From Pseudoscleropodium purum (lineage: Eukaryota > Streptophyta > Bryopsida > Hypnales > Brachytheciaceae): 64,000 nucleotides of DNA. Position numbers and translations under genes: made by a program. The stretch lies in NCBI GenBank assembly GCA_963969395.1, contig OZ017797.1, positions 13,516,001-13,580,000 of the forward strand, written 5' to 3'. Below, one piece after another: positions 33,880 through 47,286 of the stretch; position 1 is the first letter of the stretch; every line of letters starts with the position of its first letter. Under the pieces are notes generated by a model. That model did no database searches. It had not been told where the DNA came from and worked only from the letters and a program-made list of their open reading frames with translations.

Positions 33880-36270
33880 TGATCACTTTTATGCTAAAAA
33901 AATGGATTTTAAACTACTTGATGCTCTAGATATGAATTTAGGTCATTCATACATGATTAAAAATTGTTCCCACATATTATTATTTGTTGTCACATAATAA
34001 ATATAAATATGAAGAGATCTATAGATGTAGATTTTTGCATTACTTTGAAGGTCAAGATTTGATTCTATGCCTTGCTCACATGCCTAAGTAAACACATTTT
34101 TTTGAGGTATTAAGACACTTGGTTTATCAAACTGACTTTTATAGTTATTTCCATACCATGCCAAGAATTCTCATGATGTATAAGCTCAAAGGATCTGTGG
34201 AATTAAGCAAATTTGAAAATTTATTTTGAAAAAATAAACGACAATATTTGATGAATGAGTATCAAATTGTCATCTTCATTAATAAGGTACTTATGTTAAT
34301 TACTATGAAAGAGTCAAATTAATTTGGTATCTTACAAGAAATTCAGATGTTGTACCAAATGAGTATCAATCCCGAACTAGTACTGTAGGCTCTATCCAGC
34401 TACCTCAATAACCAGGATACTTCAATAGTGAATAGAATACGTTGTCTAGCTTCGGCAGAAAGAGTTATTTCTAACAAAACAGGATTTGAGTAGAAGCTCT
34501 CTTACTGGATTTTTTGTTTTGAGTGATGTGTTAAGCTAATTGAAACAAAACTTGATACAAGTACTTTGATTTTTTATAGCCTAAATCAGTGTTGTTTTAA
34601 GGTCCAAATATAGAGCTTAGTGTAAACTCAGTGATATAATATGTCTTCTTTACAGCGTATGGAAAACAATCAAGTTTAGGATTGTTTTACTATGGATTAG
34701 TTTTAGTATGAAATTTTGTGCTTTCATCATTTTAATTTGTTGTTTGTGAAAATTATAATACGTGATGTGGTTTGAAGACACTTGTTACACCTCACTAACA
34801 TAAACATTGAATTGTGGTTGTTGCTGGAATAGGCATAGGTGAGGACTACATCTTCTTTGAGCAAACTAGATGTGTTGGTATGTCACTACTACTACAATGA
34901 TTGGAAGTTGATTTTAGCACTAAAGATCTTTGGATGTGTTTTGACAAATTTTGTATATATATATATATATAATAGTACAAATGTATGCCTTAAAAAATTT
35001 TATGTTTTAGAAAAAAATATAATGTGATGTTCTTAGACCTAGTTCTAAATATTACATATCCCAAGGAAAAATGATGGTTACTAAAAATCATGTTATGGAA
35101 GCTTTACATAGGTACACCAAACTCATTTTATAACTTTGACATTACTTATGATATTAAAAAATAAGATAGTTTTTTACCATACAATACTATTATTAAGTCT
35201 TGAACTTTTATAGGAAATTATTTTGAATGCTTGAAAAAAAAATTATAATAGAAGAAAGAGAACTTCAAAGAAGGTTTGAATCTAAATTTTAAATAAGAAA
35301 CTAATCTTGAAACTATTTGATGAGTGATAAATAAAATAACGCTCTGCAAAAGGATGTTCCAGAAAACCTTTTTTTTTTTTTTCTTGTATCTATTTTCCTT
35401 AGTTTTCTTAGATAAAGGAAACCAAAAAATAAATAAATTCTCAACCAAATAAAAGACAAAGATCAAGGAGAGCATAAATGGCATATCAAAGGGGCATTTT
35501 TAGTGAGTAGACCTTCTACCATTTAAATGATCACCACAACTTTGTACAAACTCCAAATCAGAAGTTTCTTAGTTTTTTGAAATTCTAACAACAAGTACTA
35601 TCAACTCTAAATTTTTTTATAATAATATCTATTACTATCTAGAAGATGTGATTACAAATTGAAAGCTAAAGATTCTATAACTACCCTCGCGGTTGTGCTT
35701 CATATGTTTGTCCCTTCAAACAATTGCAACTTTTACTTACATAGTCCAAATGAAGTAAAATAAATCAATCTAAAAATATAAAAAATATAAGCAACTTTTT
35801 TAATTAGTTTCACATCAATATAGTTTGTTTTTACAGAGTAGTAAACCTGTAAAGGTTCGGGCCTTGAAAGTACAAGGTAGTCAAACTCTCTTCACTCAAC
35901 TAAATATAATTTTCTACTTACAACTCCAAATGAGGTGAATTAAACTTGTTGGAAAGCTAACAAAGAGGTTCAGATGTTTTTTGAGGTTTTTTTAAGTTAT
36001 TCCTATATTGTCTTCCCTCCTACAGATGGAGGAAGCCGAGGAACTACACCTCAACAAAAAATAGAATAATAAAACACTCAACTTCTTTATAGAGAATTAA
36101 GTGTTTATCTTGTAAAAAAAACCTATGATGTGAGAGAATGAAGTGTTAAATGATGCTAAAATAGATATGTGTGTGTTCTTTCACTTCTGAGTTTCTTCTT
36201 ATATCTTGTTGATCTTCATCTTTTTATTTGTTTGAGTTTTTTTGGGTTTTTTTCAATTTTGATTTCAAAC
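33880..36270. other. AT-rich intergenic DNA
   Basis: No gene or mobile element is supported in this stretch. Confidence 0.6.
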
Positions 36271-36530
36271 TTCATTTCTCTTATATTCGCACCCTTACAT
36301 ACCTCTTACACTTCACACCTTTCTATGCTTTTATATTTTCCTATATTTCACATTTTTTTAAGCCTTCACATTTTTCTAAACTCTTAGACCTTTCTATAAT
36401 TCTATACTTTTATACTTTCTTAAACTTCACATCTTATTATACTTTCATACTTTCTTAAATCTCGCATTTTTCTATACTTCACACCTTTTTAGGCTGTACA
36501 TTTTTTTAAACTTCACACCTTACATATTGT
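36271..36530. repeat. Pyrimidine-rich degenerate tandem repeat
   Basis: The plus strand repeats short words such as CTTCACACCTTT, CTATACTTTTA and CTTTCTTAAA with a strong pyrimidine bias. It has no fixed period. Confidence 0.6.
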
Positions 36531-37394
36531 AAGAATTTTTGGACTTTAATCCCCTAGCTTGCCTTTAAATATATATTTTTTTTACAAAATTACATATATT
36601 TAGCTCAAGGCTATTATTGATTTTTGAAACTACCACTCATTTAATACTAAGAAGCCTAAATATATCTAATTTGTCCATAAATTCATCCTTGAGATGTTAA
36701 AACACGAAAACAAAATATAAATGAGTATTCATAATGAAATCTAGTGCTCATAGGATACATCAAATCTATTTTTTTAATCCACGAGTCTTATAAGTTTAAC
36801 ATTTGAAAACAATCATTTCTATTCAATAGTGCCATTAAAACATACTTCCAAAAGTGATTATAATAAAAAAAAATAGCGGCAAAATTCATAGTAAAAAAGA
36901 TCATGGAAAAAAATATAATATTCATTCAAACCATGGCCACAAAAGCATGGTTACAAAAGTCAAGGTCATCAAAAGCATAGTCATAAACTACTTAAATAAA
37001 TTAAAAAAACTATATACTAGTCATAGAGACATTAACAAAATATCATTTACAAAAAATTGACATTCCAATGATAATGTCAACATTGTACTCCTTCATTTAT
37101 TTAAAATAATAAAGATACAATTCAGACTTTCATTGTAATAAAATACAATCACACATTTGCTAACTAGAGAATTCAAACATACAATGATCCTATTTCATCA
37201 AATTTTTATTAAAGCATCAATCCATCAATAAATAATTCCCTATAAAATAAATCACTAAATTCTAAACTCCAATTTGCACTAATACATTTGTAGACCCTTC
37301 AAATCGAAAGATAAGTGCTTTCAAAATCCAAAAAAACAATTCAAACCTTATAAAATATCAATGTAACCTTCAACTAAAAGGCCTTCAATAAAAT
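36531..37394. other. AT-rich intergenic DNA
   Basis: I see no supported feature. Confidence 0.6.
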
Positions 37395-37850
37395 TTACTA
37401 ATAGTTGATACATACAGAAATTCTCAATGATATCTTATTACTCCAATAACCATAGTAATTTTATAGCTAATACATATTGAAATTCTAGATAGTACCTTCA
37501 TAGTCGAATAATCAAAATAATTTAAAAAAATTATATGTAAGAACTCTCAATAATATATAAATAACAATAAGAATTTTAAAGTTAAAACAGGCACAAACTC
37601 TCAATAACACCTTATTACTCAAATAATTGTAGCAATATGTACAATTAATGAGTATATAAAATTTTAACAATACTTTGCTACTCAAATAATCACAATAATT
37701 TTAAAAGTAATATGTATACAAATTTTTTATCTTACTTTGCTACTTAGATAATCATAGTAATTTTAGACTTAATTTGTGTATAAATACTTCATGATACATT
37801 ATTATTTGAACAACCATAGTAATTTTAAAGCTAATATATGCAAGAAATAA
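37395..37850. repeat. Degenerate tandem repeat, about 65-78 bp period
   Basis: Roughly seven diverged units share ACTCTCAATAACACCTTATTACTC-like and ATAATCATAGTAATTTTAAAG-like segments followed by a T/A-rich link. It is old and non-coding. Confidence 0.6.
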
Positions 37851-40040
37851 AATGTGATAACTTTTTAAAACTTTAACACATTTTTATAGAAATTTTTAAT
37901 TTTTAATTTTAAAATCAAAATCTTTTATTGTTCAACTTTTATAGCCGTTTGAAGTTTCTTCTTTTCAATCCAATGGCAACTTGATACTACTTTATCTATT
38001 AGCATGTATCTCTCACTTTTTAACTTTAAATTCAAAATTTAATAATTTCATAGAACTTTGATAACTTAAAATACATTTTATACAAATCTAAAAGATCAAT
38101 ACATTATAATTCAACTTCTATGAGCTCTCAAAATTATTACCTTCAAATTTTATTGACAATTGATCCTTCATCAATTCGTTAAGTATAATTTTTGTATCTC
38201 AATTTCAAATAAAGTAAGTTATACAATTTTAAAATTGTCATAAAAAGGAGATTGTGTTCAAAAATTTTTATTTTAATTCAAAATATATACAAGTTACTTT
38301 CATTCTTAAACGTGCAGTTTTTGAGATTTACTATGAAAAAAATGATTTTTAACTCTACACCTTATTCACCTAAATAAATACATTTTAACCTATAATTTGA
38401 ATGTATAGTTAACTTAACATCCATTGCTTATCATTTTTGTTCCTACAATTAATTTCTTATTCCTTGTTTGAAACCATGTAATTCCAAAATTCAATTAGAA
38501 AATAAATTAATTTTATCTTTCCCTCCACCAATTTCATACATACAAAATAAATATTGAAAATGTCTTCAAATACAAAAGCAAAAGTAAAAAACATAATTTG
38601 AAATGAAAAAAAACTCCATCTACATAAAAATTGAAGATACATTTAATATTAGTTGCAACCTATTTTGCATAGTTTGTCTTATTTAAAAAAAAGATTAAGT
38701 TTTTTAACCAACATTAATAACTATAAATTTTTTTAATTGGCTTAATCATGCAATAATATTAATTATCATTTAAACCTTTAAAACACTTTGCAAATGTTAG
38801 TTTCGACTATTGGATTTGACACATCTAACTTGCAATAAAATCATGAAGATTTAAACATCACATTAAAGATTTCCATGTCATTATTGATTCATATAAAGTT
38901 GTTTTGACAATCAAGAAGGTCTAAATTATTCTTGTGAATAGTCTTGTGGTAGTACAAGACCCAACAACAAAAGAGGTTGATTTAATAATTATTATAAAGA
39001 AAATTTAATCTCAAACTTTGATTGAAGCTTTACATTTTGAGACTCTATAAAAACCTTCTTATTTAGCATACTAAATTTCAAGAAAGAAAAAACAAAAACT
39101 CAATTCATGAATAATAAAATTTTATAACTTAAAAAAATTACGCCAAATTAATGATGCTCCTACATAGTGTTCTTATCTTAATAATTTTTTATTATTTGCT
39201 AGTGAGAAGATGTCATTTTGAAGACATTTAAAATGTTCATGGATATAATTATGTGTTATTTGTGAGCCCCGAGGATGTCATCTAGAATTCATGGTCTACT
39301 TTTTTCTGTTTTTTACTCACTTTTATGAATAAATTATGGTCAAAAGGACCATTTAACAAACTTTATAAGAAATTGGGATAAAACCATATATAATAGGGTT
39401 AACATCTTGAGGGCATCGAAAATGCACCAAACATACTTTTTATGAGCATTAAGTATTTAGAAAAGGTGTTTAAGTATTAAATTATGAATTTTGAAGCAAT
39501 CCTATTTTTGGTCAACATACAAAGACAAAACACTCAATTAAATGCTATATAGAGTTTTAATAGTGAAGACACATACGACAAAGATTGGTTAAAATTAGTA
39601 GAGTTGGAGTTACTTTAGATTTTCTAATAACTTAGAATCCCATGGTGAAAGATTAGTTGAAAAACGCGATGAGAGGTGAAACATAAGAAATAACCATTAT
39701 GTATGACTTTATAGGTTAAAATTCACAAAAGCTACAAGTAGGCGATTACTACAAGAAGAAAGGTGTTTCTAGTTTAGAAGCATGCCAAGAACTTAATGGT
39801 GAAGCCAGATCGTCAAGATTCTTTAGTACGGGAATGATTCCTCCTAAGATAAATTAAAATTAAGAAGGAATAATTTCTTTCTCCTAAAAAAAATGCAAGT
39901 TGAATTCGGAAATTTGTACAACGTATTTGGGGACTTTGTAGAAGTTATCCAAAAAAATTTATGGTTTTTTGAATTACGGAACATGATTCTATGGAAAATC
40001 AACCAAAATCATTGAAGACCAAAAAATTCATGGAAATTCA
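37851..40040. other. AT-rich intergenic DNA
   Basis: No gene or repeat is supported. Confidence 0.6.
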
Positions 40041-40048
40041 TCTAATGA

Positions 40049-40281
40049 CAGGGTTGACAGGAGGGTCGGACGTCCAGACGCGGACGTTGTGTCCGCAGCG
40101 TTCGCTAACATTCGCAGTCCCGGCGGACGCAGTGTCCGCCTGTCCCCCTGTCCGCCCCGCCCCGCCCTGCTCGTCCGCCTTCCAACGGCGGGAGGGACGT
40201 TGCGTCCGCTGGCGTCCGTGAGGACGGACGTCCGGGTTACGGACGCTATTTTGGGGCGGACGTACTGATTTGTCAACCCTA
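40049..40281. mobile_element. GC-rich hAT-like MITE, copy 1
   Basis: The ends are CAGGGTTGACA and TGTCAACCCTA, so the TIR is 11 bp with one change at the last base. TCTAATGA on each side (40041-40048 and 40282-40289) is a perfect 8-bp target duplication. CAGGG ends and 8-bp duplications fit the hAT superfamily. The 233-bp interior is strongly GC- and CpG-rich, built of repeated GGACG, CGTCC and GTCCGC words on both strands. It codes for nothing plausible. This is the shortest copy and lacks the central segment seen in copies 2 and 3. Confidence 0.92.
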
Positions 40282-40574
40282 TCTAATGATGGTAAAATCC
40301 CACTAAAAATTAGGATAGTGTGTTTTAATCTAAATAAGAGCTTGATTAAGTTTCACAACATTTCAACATTGGTAACTACCCAAATTGACAGTGCTAATGG
40401 ATTTTAATGGAATTCTAAAACATTTCATTCGTTGACTTCCAAATTACAACCATATAAGGGCCAAATTGAGTCATCTTAGACTCTTCTCTAATGTTTTTGA
40501 ATCTTTTGAACAACCCTAATTAAACAAAATTAGCAAAAGATGCAAATATTAAAACTTATGTTTTTCACCTTTAT

Positions 40575-41032
40575 ACTATAGGACTGCCTATAAAGTAACA
40601 ACAAAACACACATTTTTTCAATTGGTTTACGGCCAAGAGGCTTTTTTACCCATATAATTAGAACTGCAATCCTTGAAAATAGCCCTTGAACATAAACTCA
40701 GTGACAAAGAATCTTTAGAAGAACGCTATGTAATGCTAGAAAAATTAGATGAAACTCGTGCTTAAGCTTATTTAAATATGGCTAGCATTCAAAATCGACG
40801 AAATTTTTTTTATGATAGTAAGCTAAAACCTAAATTACTAAAAACTAATGATTTGGTGCTTTTGTTTGATAGTCGTTTTCAAAAGTTCCCAGGCAAATTC
40901 CAAATGTGTTGGTTTGGTCTTTATAAAATTTTAAAAAGTTTTGATAATGGTTCTTTTGAGCTAGAAGATTTTGAAGGGAAAGTGCATCTTACCTGTTATA
41001 ATGGAAATCGACTTAAATTTTATTACCAATAA
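40575..41032 (+). pseudogene. Gypsy integrase C-terminal remnant (second element)
   Basis: One frame reads the end of a Ty3/gypsy integrase core (FFQLVYGQEAFLP, LEHKLSD, LEKLDE). It continues into the C-terminal segment LVLLFDSRFQKFPGKF...GPYK-like, ending FKV-like with NRLKFYYQ at 41032. In-frame stops interrupt it near 40660 and 40763. The upstream catalytic core is absent. Wording and spacing resemble Athila-like plant elements, but lineage assignment is tentative. Confidence 0.75.
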
Positions 41033-41505
41033 TCTTCAAAGTTTAATTTAATCCAATGCTAATCCAAAATTTTATTTTTATTTTTATTACTTTGTTATAG
41101 TCTTGGGCTAATAAATAATAAATATTAAAATAAAAATAAAACTTAGCCCTTTCAAATTTTGTTCACATTTGTAGGTTAGTAATTATTTTTCCCTATACCT
41201 ACAATCCCTCGAATGATTAAATGGTTCCTAATATTATTCACTGTTTCTTGCAAATTATTAGAAATTAATAAAACTTGGGGACAACTTTTCATTTAAGAGT
41301 GAGGTGAACTTTATTTTATGACAATATGATAAATTTGGAAGTATAAACAATAATATGTAGTAGGAAAATATTATAAATAAATAAATAAAAACTATAAAAC
41401 TAAAAAAAATTAAACTAAAAATGAATAATATTAATTCTTCCAAAATTTTATTATAAGTCATACAACTTGAGGACAAGTTGTTTTATTTTTAAAGGGAGGA
41501 GAAAG
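41033..41505 (+). other. 3' internal region of the gypsy remnant with PPT-like tract
   Basis: It contains the CTTGAGGACAAGTTG segment often seen downstream of integrase in plant gypsy elements. An A/G tract, AAAGGGAGGAGAAAG, follows near 41491-41505 and would suit a polypurine tract. No ORF. Confidence 0.5.
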
Positions 41506-42676
41506 ATTAATATTTTTGGTTGTTTTTGTTTAGATATTTGTTTTTCTAAAATTAAAAAAAATTTAATCAATCAATCTAAACTAAAGTAAAACAAATTTAA
41601 ATAAATAAATAAATTATTATTATAATAATATGAAATTTGTTTAGGTGTTTAACTTTCTAATAATAAGAGTAATCCTTAAGACAACCCTTTTTAAGTCAAT
41701 CTCTGAAGAAAAAAAAAAGGTTGTCTTGGATGAACCAAAACTTGGATGAAGAGAGCCAGTGGTAGTTAGGATTCAGTTCCCTCGTCTTCTTCCTGTTCAC
41801 TTAGGTTTACGTAACTGTGCCAATTTTTGATCGGGCGAAGGCTATATTAGGAAGTGTCTGGCGTAGTTCAGGGAAGAGTGGGGGAGGAGTTTGAAGTTTG
41901 ATCTAAGGAGGTGGGAGAGCTTGATCGGAGCCTGTTTGGGACCCTGTTTGAAAGCTTGTTATTTCGGAGTTATTTTACTACGGTTTCCTGATCGGAGGAG
42001 CGACAATTAGACCTTGATCAGAGCCTGTTTGGGACCCTGTTTGAGAGCTTGTTATTTCAAAGTTGTTTTACTATGGTTTCTTGATCAAAGGAGCGACAGT
42101 CAGACCTTGATCGGAGGAGGTGTTGGTTCTGAAGTTTGAGTGGAGGTTGCTCAGAACTTGCTCAGAACTTGGTTGGAGGTTGGAGTGATGACGAACTTGT
42201 GGAGGAAAAGGTTGTAGTGATTGATCGATGCAAGAACCTGATCAGCAATCAGAAACGCCTGATCGGAGAGGGCACCATAGACATTTGATCCTCAAATTTG
42301 TTGAGGTTGCTGAGTTTGGCAGAAACTTGGCTACTTGGGACTGATCGGAAGTTGAAGTCGAAGGAGCGATCTGGAGAGAGTCAGGGGAGCCTGATCAGTG
42401 ACTTGATCAACGACCTGAGTAGCGACTTGAGCAATCGGAGCAACAAAACCTGATCGGAGACTGATCGGAAAAGAAGACCTGATCGGAAAGAGTGGATGGA
42501 GCAATTACGAGGAGTTTGAGTTTGATTGGAGGTACTAATTCCATTAATGTTGTCGCATTTTGTTTTCAGATTGCAATAAGGACGTATTAGTGCAGTTGCT
42601 CTACACCGTGAATTGCATCCTTAGTTTTTTGTTTCTGTATCTCTGAAAAAAAAAAATTGTTGTTAATATTATTATT
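41506..42676 (+). repeat. LTR-like region with GATCGGA motif cluster
   Basis: It lies directly after the PPT-like tract, where a 3' LTR is expected. No second LTR exists in the window to confirm it, and the start lacks a clear TG. Between about 41930 and 42500 the words GATCGGA or GATCAGA recur more than ten times. An 84-93 bp block is duplicated in tandem at about 41929-42105 (shared segment CTTGATC...GAGCCTGTTTGGGACC). Confidence 0.4.
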
Positions 42677-43029
42677 ATTATGTTGTGATTGGATGAGCTA
42701 CAAAACCATAAGCTATGGAAAACCATGAGCTACAAAAGTGGGGATTTAAAGGAGAGTGTGATTTAATCCAACATCTTAGAGTTAGCACAAAACTCTTTGG
42801 TGATCCTCATTCAAATTTTGTGCAATAAATCACCTCGGGAGCTAAAGGGTAAAAGGTTGAGACCCTCCCACGCAAAAGCAGTGAGCCCTTTAGTTGAAGG
42901 GGAAGGCCTATGTGACCGGATATGGAACAAGGTTGGGCCTTCCTTCCCTCCCAAAGTGATTCACCACTTAGGTAGGAAGCTATGGTTGGAAATGAAAAAT
43001 TTAATTTTTAATTTAATTTATATGTGTAT

Positions 43030-44470
43030 TGGTTTATCTCTTAAGAGATTGAGTTGAATTTCTCTTTAAGAGAAATGTTTCAAATTTTTGATGATTATAT
43101 ATAATTGTATTGAGTTTATTTGCTTAAAGCAATATTGTGTATCTTTTAAAAGATTGTGATAGATTTCTCTCTATAAATAGTGTTTAAAATTTTTGGTGAT
43201 TATATATGCTTGTTTTGGTTTAATTTGCTCAAAGCAACATGTTTATTTTCTTAAGAGATTGAATGGAGCAATTTTCTTCAAGAGAAGTGTTTTTAAATCC
43301 AAAGAATGGATAATGTGAATTATTTGGTTAAATCAATTGTAATTTTCTCAAAAGAGAATAAAGGGGTGAATGCTTCAAGTGCTGAAAAATAATAAGTAAA
43401 TGCTTTAAGCAAATTGAAATTAAAGTCTTATGCTATAAGCGATTTCTTTTCTTTTCCCACTTAAGTGAATTCTTCCAAGCTCAAAGCTATATGGATGGTT
43501 TTGGTATATCATTGAAGTGCTTGATTACTATATTTTTAGTATGATATATTATTCCTCAAGGGTATAGATGTTGTTGTTTAAACTTTCAATTATAGTGCAA
43601 TATAGACTTTGAAATGGGTGTTATGCTATTATAGCCAAATTTAAGTTCTCTCTTAAAGAGATATTTCAAAGAAGACTCTTAAGAGAATTTAAATAATAAT
43701 AGCATAATAATAAATTAAAATTTTCATTTCATTTTAAAAATGATAAATTATAAAAATAATAAATAAATAAATAATAAAAGAGTGTATTTTTAAAAAATAA
43801 AATAAAATTCACTTAAGTGTTGTTAAATTGTTGGATTAACCAAAGTAGAGATCTAATGATTGCTCCAAGCATATTTAAAGATTGTTCTAAGCATATACTT
43901 AAATAAAATTTAATTATTCGCTATAAGCGTATGAATAGAGCATTATCACTTAAGTGAAAGTTGGATGTGTATTGCAATAATTAATATTTTCAAGCAATTG
44001 TAAATTTATTTATTTTTAAATTCCACTATATTTAAATTTTTTTTGTTTAACTTAAAGTGGGTAACATTTGAAGTAAAATTATACATTTGTCATTTTAGAA
44101 GAAGATGTTAAAGGAATTTGTACTTTTTGCCTTGAACAAATCTATAATGAGAATCCCTTAAGAGATAATCTCTAGAGTAAGAATTATTATTTTTCTCTTT
44201 AAGAGAATTTAGATAGTTATTGCCTTGAGCAATTTCATTATGTATTTCTTTTAAGAGAATTAGTTCTATTATGCTTAAAGTAAATTTTTGTTTGGAATGT
44301 TGTGAGTGATTTTGTAAAAAAATAAAAAAATAAAAAAAAATAATAAAAAAATAAAAAATTCTATGGATAGTTAAATTTGAAGAGTTAGTTTTTAAAGTGG
44401 AAATTTATATTATTCAATTTAGAGATTTTTGAGTAATCACTTTAAGTGCCATCTAGTTTTTTAGAATGGT
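43030..44470. repeat. Field of short TTAA-centred palindromes (unit A)
   Basis: Short perfect or near-perfect palindromes recur every 30-80 bp. Examples are ATCTCTTAAGAGAT (43036-43049), TCTCTTTAAGAGA (43061-43073), TTGCTTAAAGCAA, ATCTTTTAAAAGAT, CACTTAAGTG and CGCTATAAGCG. The same types occur at 47600-47780 and 48560-48640 and at the matching places in unit B. Confidence 0.7.
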
Positions 44471-44849
44471 TGAACCAAGTTGAGGATTCTATTTGTAATT
44501 TTAATTTGGATTTCGTGTTCTATGGTGTCAAAATATTTTATGGAGGTTCCATTGAGATAAGAAGTTTTGTAGAGATAAGAGGTTTTAATAAACAATGAAG
44601 AAAGAAAATTTTATTTATTTTCTCTTTGAGGAAAGGTTGTTATATCCCTTGAAGGGTGATTTATGATGATTTTGTAAGAGTGTAAACTCTCTATCAAAAA
44701 AGTGATTGTTCATTGTAAAAAAAATTATCAAAATTACATCAAGAAAAATTAAATGGATGAATGATTAATACAAAGATCAATTGAGAATTCAATACTTGAT
44801 TTGAGAAAATGTTTAAAGTGGTTGAATGTATTTATTATTTAAATACAGG

Positions 44850-47286
44850 ATGACGGGTAAATCTACTCCTATGAAGAGGCGACCTTCAATGGTGAGAGTT
44901 TCATTGAACGACTTCTCAAAACGGCTATCTTTTAATGCCATGAACTTGGAGGCCGCCGGACTGTTGAAGTTTGTGCAATTATCCTGACCTCCACGATTTT
45001 CAAGGAGGACTTCGTTGCTTCATTTTTGCAGACCATGTTAGAAGATATCAACAATTTTACGGTGGAGCTGAAGGGCCATAAATTGTTGATCACCAAACAA
45101 TTGATAGCAGTTGCTTTTGGTATACCTGGAGTTGCAAAAGCTACACCAATTAATCTAAAGCAGATGTTGTCAAATAAGGTGTTTAACCAAATTTTTCTAG
45201 ACTATGCCGAGAATTATGATCCAAAGACGAATCTGTGGGATTTCTCCACAATCACTAAACACTGAAACGATTGGTTTTCCTTCATCAATCATTACATGTG
45301 TTTGGAGCATCATGCTGCATCCTTATCTCTAGTTTTGGTACGGATGTCTTATATGGTGTAGCATGGTACGAGATTGGATTGGGTTGCAGTATTGTTCATT
45401 AATTTTTTTCGTGAAGTGAAGGCTGCGAAGAAGGGAGAATTGGTCTTAACCAATCCTTCAAAAAATATCATCACTTATTTTTGTGAACAAGTGTTGAGGG
45501 CGAACATTATGGTTCCGACTGCGGCATTACATAATGGTGCTAGTACTTCACGAGAAAAAGAAAAGGAGCCGATGGCGATTACACCAAGTAGTACACTAAA
45601 GCGATTTTTGGTGCAGCCGGTGGTGGAAGGACATAAACAAAATGCTAAGGCAAAACGGACAAAGAAGTAGGGTTGACAGGACAGTCGGACGTTCGGGACG
45701 TCCGGACGTGGACGTTGTGTCCGCAACGTCCGCTGACATTTGCGGTCTTGGCGGACGCAGCGTCCGCCTGTCCGCCCCATCCGTCCCGATATTCGTTCGC
45801 CCGGTTACGGCCATCCGATCGACACGGAGACTGATGTGGTCCGCATGATCGGGATGTCCACCCCGCCCCGCCCGTCCGCCTTCCGACGACGAGAGGGACG
45901 CTGCATCCGTTGGCGTCCGTGAGGACGGACGCTCGAGTTACGGACGCTATTTTGGGGCGGACGTACTGATTTGTCAACCCTGCAAAGAAGACACCGGTGG
46001 CCAATAGTTTTCCACAATAAATAACTCAACAAATTGTGAATGAAGTGGGTCGCATGATGCTGCAATACCAAGTGCCATCACCCACATCTATTGATGAGCA
46101 TAAGAAGGAGGATGTTATGATATTGAAGAAGGAGAATCAAGAGATGCAGGCTCAGATTCGCTTTCTTGTGAGTGTTAACTCTCGTCTTTGTGAGAAGAAT
46201 TCCACTTTGATAAAATTGACTTCATTACTAAAAGAGCAAAATGGTAAAAATACCAAGGTGAATGCAAACCAAAAAGAGTATATTATTGAACTATTGAGAG
46301 AAAAAGACCTCCACAAGTTATTACTTGCACAAAAAGAGGAGGAACTCCATCGTTATCAAAAGGAGGTGGAGGACATGAAATTGCAACTAGCTTCTCATGA
46401 AAATCCATCAAAAGTGGCGATGCATGATCAAGCTGTGCAAACCGTGGAGGTAGAATTCAATTCATCTCTTCCTTCCATTGTGCTTACTAAGACCCCTACA
46501 TGTATTGACACTTTGGATTTAGAGTACTTGGGCCAATACCATTTGATGTTTAATGGTTTGAACGAAATTCCCTATGTGTCTTGGAGAGCCACTGAGTGGA
46601 TTTTGAAGGACTATGGTCTAATTTGTCATGAACGAGAATCTAAGTCTGTAGATAAGTCTCTTAAAGAGAAAGGCGGACATCCACTATTGGCGTAGACCAT
46701 TGAGCCACCACTAGTAATTTTGGCCAATCCCTATTTTTGTCCTTATAAGCGTCGTTATAAGTGGGCTTCTAATTCGACCATTGCTAGTGTGGACTACAAT
46801 TGGCCAAGAATTGTGGGATCTTTCCAATCCTACCAAGATTGTCATGAGACTTATAATCGTTTTTTTGAGTTACATCGGCATTACAAAAACCCTGTTTGTT
46901 TTTGAGTGGTTGTTTTTGCCTCTACTTTGGCAACTTGATGCATAGAGTGAAAGGTGACCATTGACAATAACAATTGGAAGGAGGGCAACAAGGAGTTGTG
47001 GTTGCTTGTGAAGATGCAAGATCAATCAAGTCGAATCAATAGGATGTTGGAGGTGATGGCTACTATGTATTTTATTGCGAGAGTTCATCCACGCTTGATG
47101 AATGAATTTGATGTGCGTCATGGAGCTCTACAACAATTTTACTTGAAGCAAAGTCGTCTAAATCCTCGTGAGGTGTGGTCTGATGAGCAAATCAATACTA
47201 GATACGAGTACTCCAAGCAATGGTTACATCGTCAACAACAAGATCATGGGCGAAAAAATAATTTTGATGGAGACGTCAAAAGATAG
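44850..47286 (+). pseudogene. Decayed transposon-type protein with coiled coil (unit A)
   Basis: A long plus-strand reading frame broken by stops, one frameshift near 44985 and the MITE at 45668-45982. The first part (SLNDFSKRLSFN..., ITKQLIAVAFGIP, then a segment aligning with LVRMSYM-x-H and ITYFCEQVLRA) fits the pattern of the 'putative plant transposon protein' domain found in plant retroelement ORFs. The second part, about 46036-46450, is a glutamate/lysine/glutamine-rich coiled coil. The last (46700-47286) has WASNSTIASVDYNWP and FELHRHYKNP segments that are unknown to me. Several stops stand where Trp is likely (TGG to TGA or TAG). Unit B carries the same protein at 51148-53280. Confidence 0.5.
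45668..45982. mobile_element. GC-rich hAT-like MITE, copy 2
   Basis: The ends are TAGGGTTGACA and TGTCAACCCTG. The first base is changed from C. CAAAGAAG is duplicated perfectly on both sides (45660-45667 and 45983-45990). Unit B preserves the empty site with a single CAAAGAAG at 51957-51964, which proves the insertion. The element is 315 bp, with a central segment (GATCGACACG...CTGATGTGGTCCGCATGATC) absent from copy 1. It interrupts the decayed coding block of unit A. Confidence 0.95.

Noticed and set aside
33658..33997. ORFs with long Ile-Tyr runs
   Set aside because: Translations of the (AT)n microsatellite.
45645..46004. ORFs up to 119 codons on both strands in the GC-rich islands (also at 40028, 61510 and 63463)
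   Set aside because: They are a consequence of high GC and few stop codons in the MITE interiors. The reading frames are not conserved between copies.
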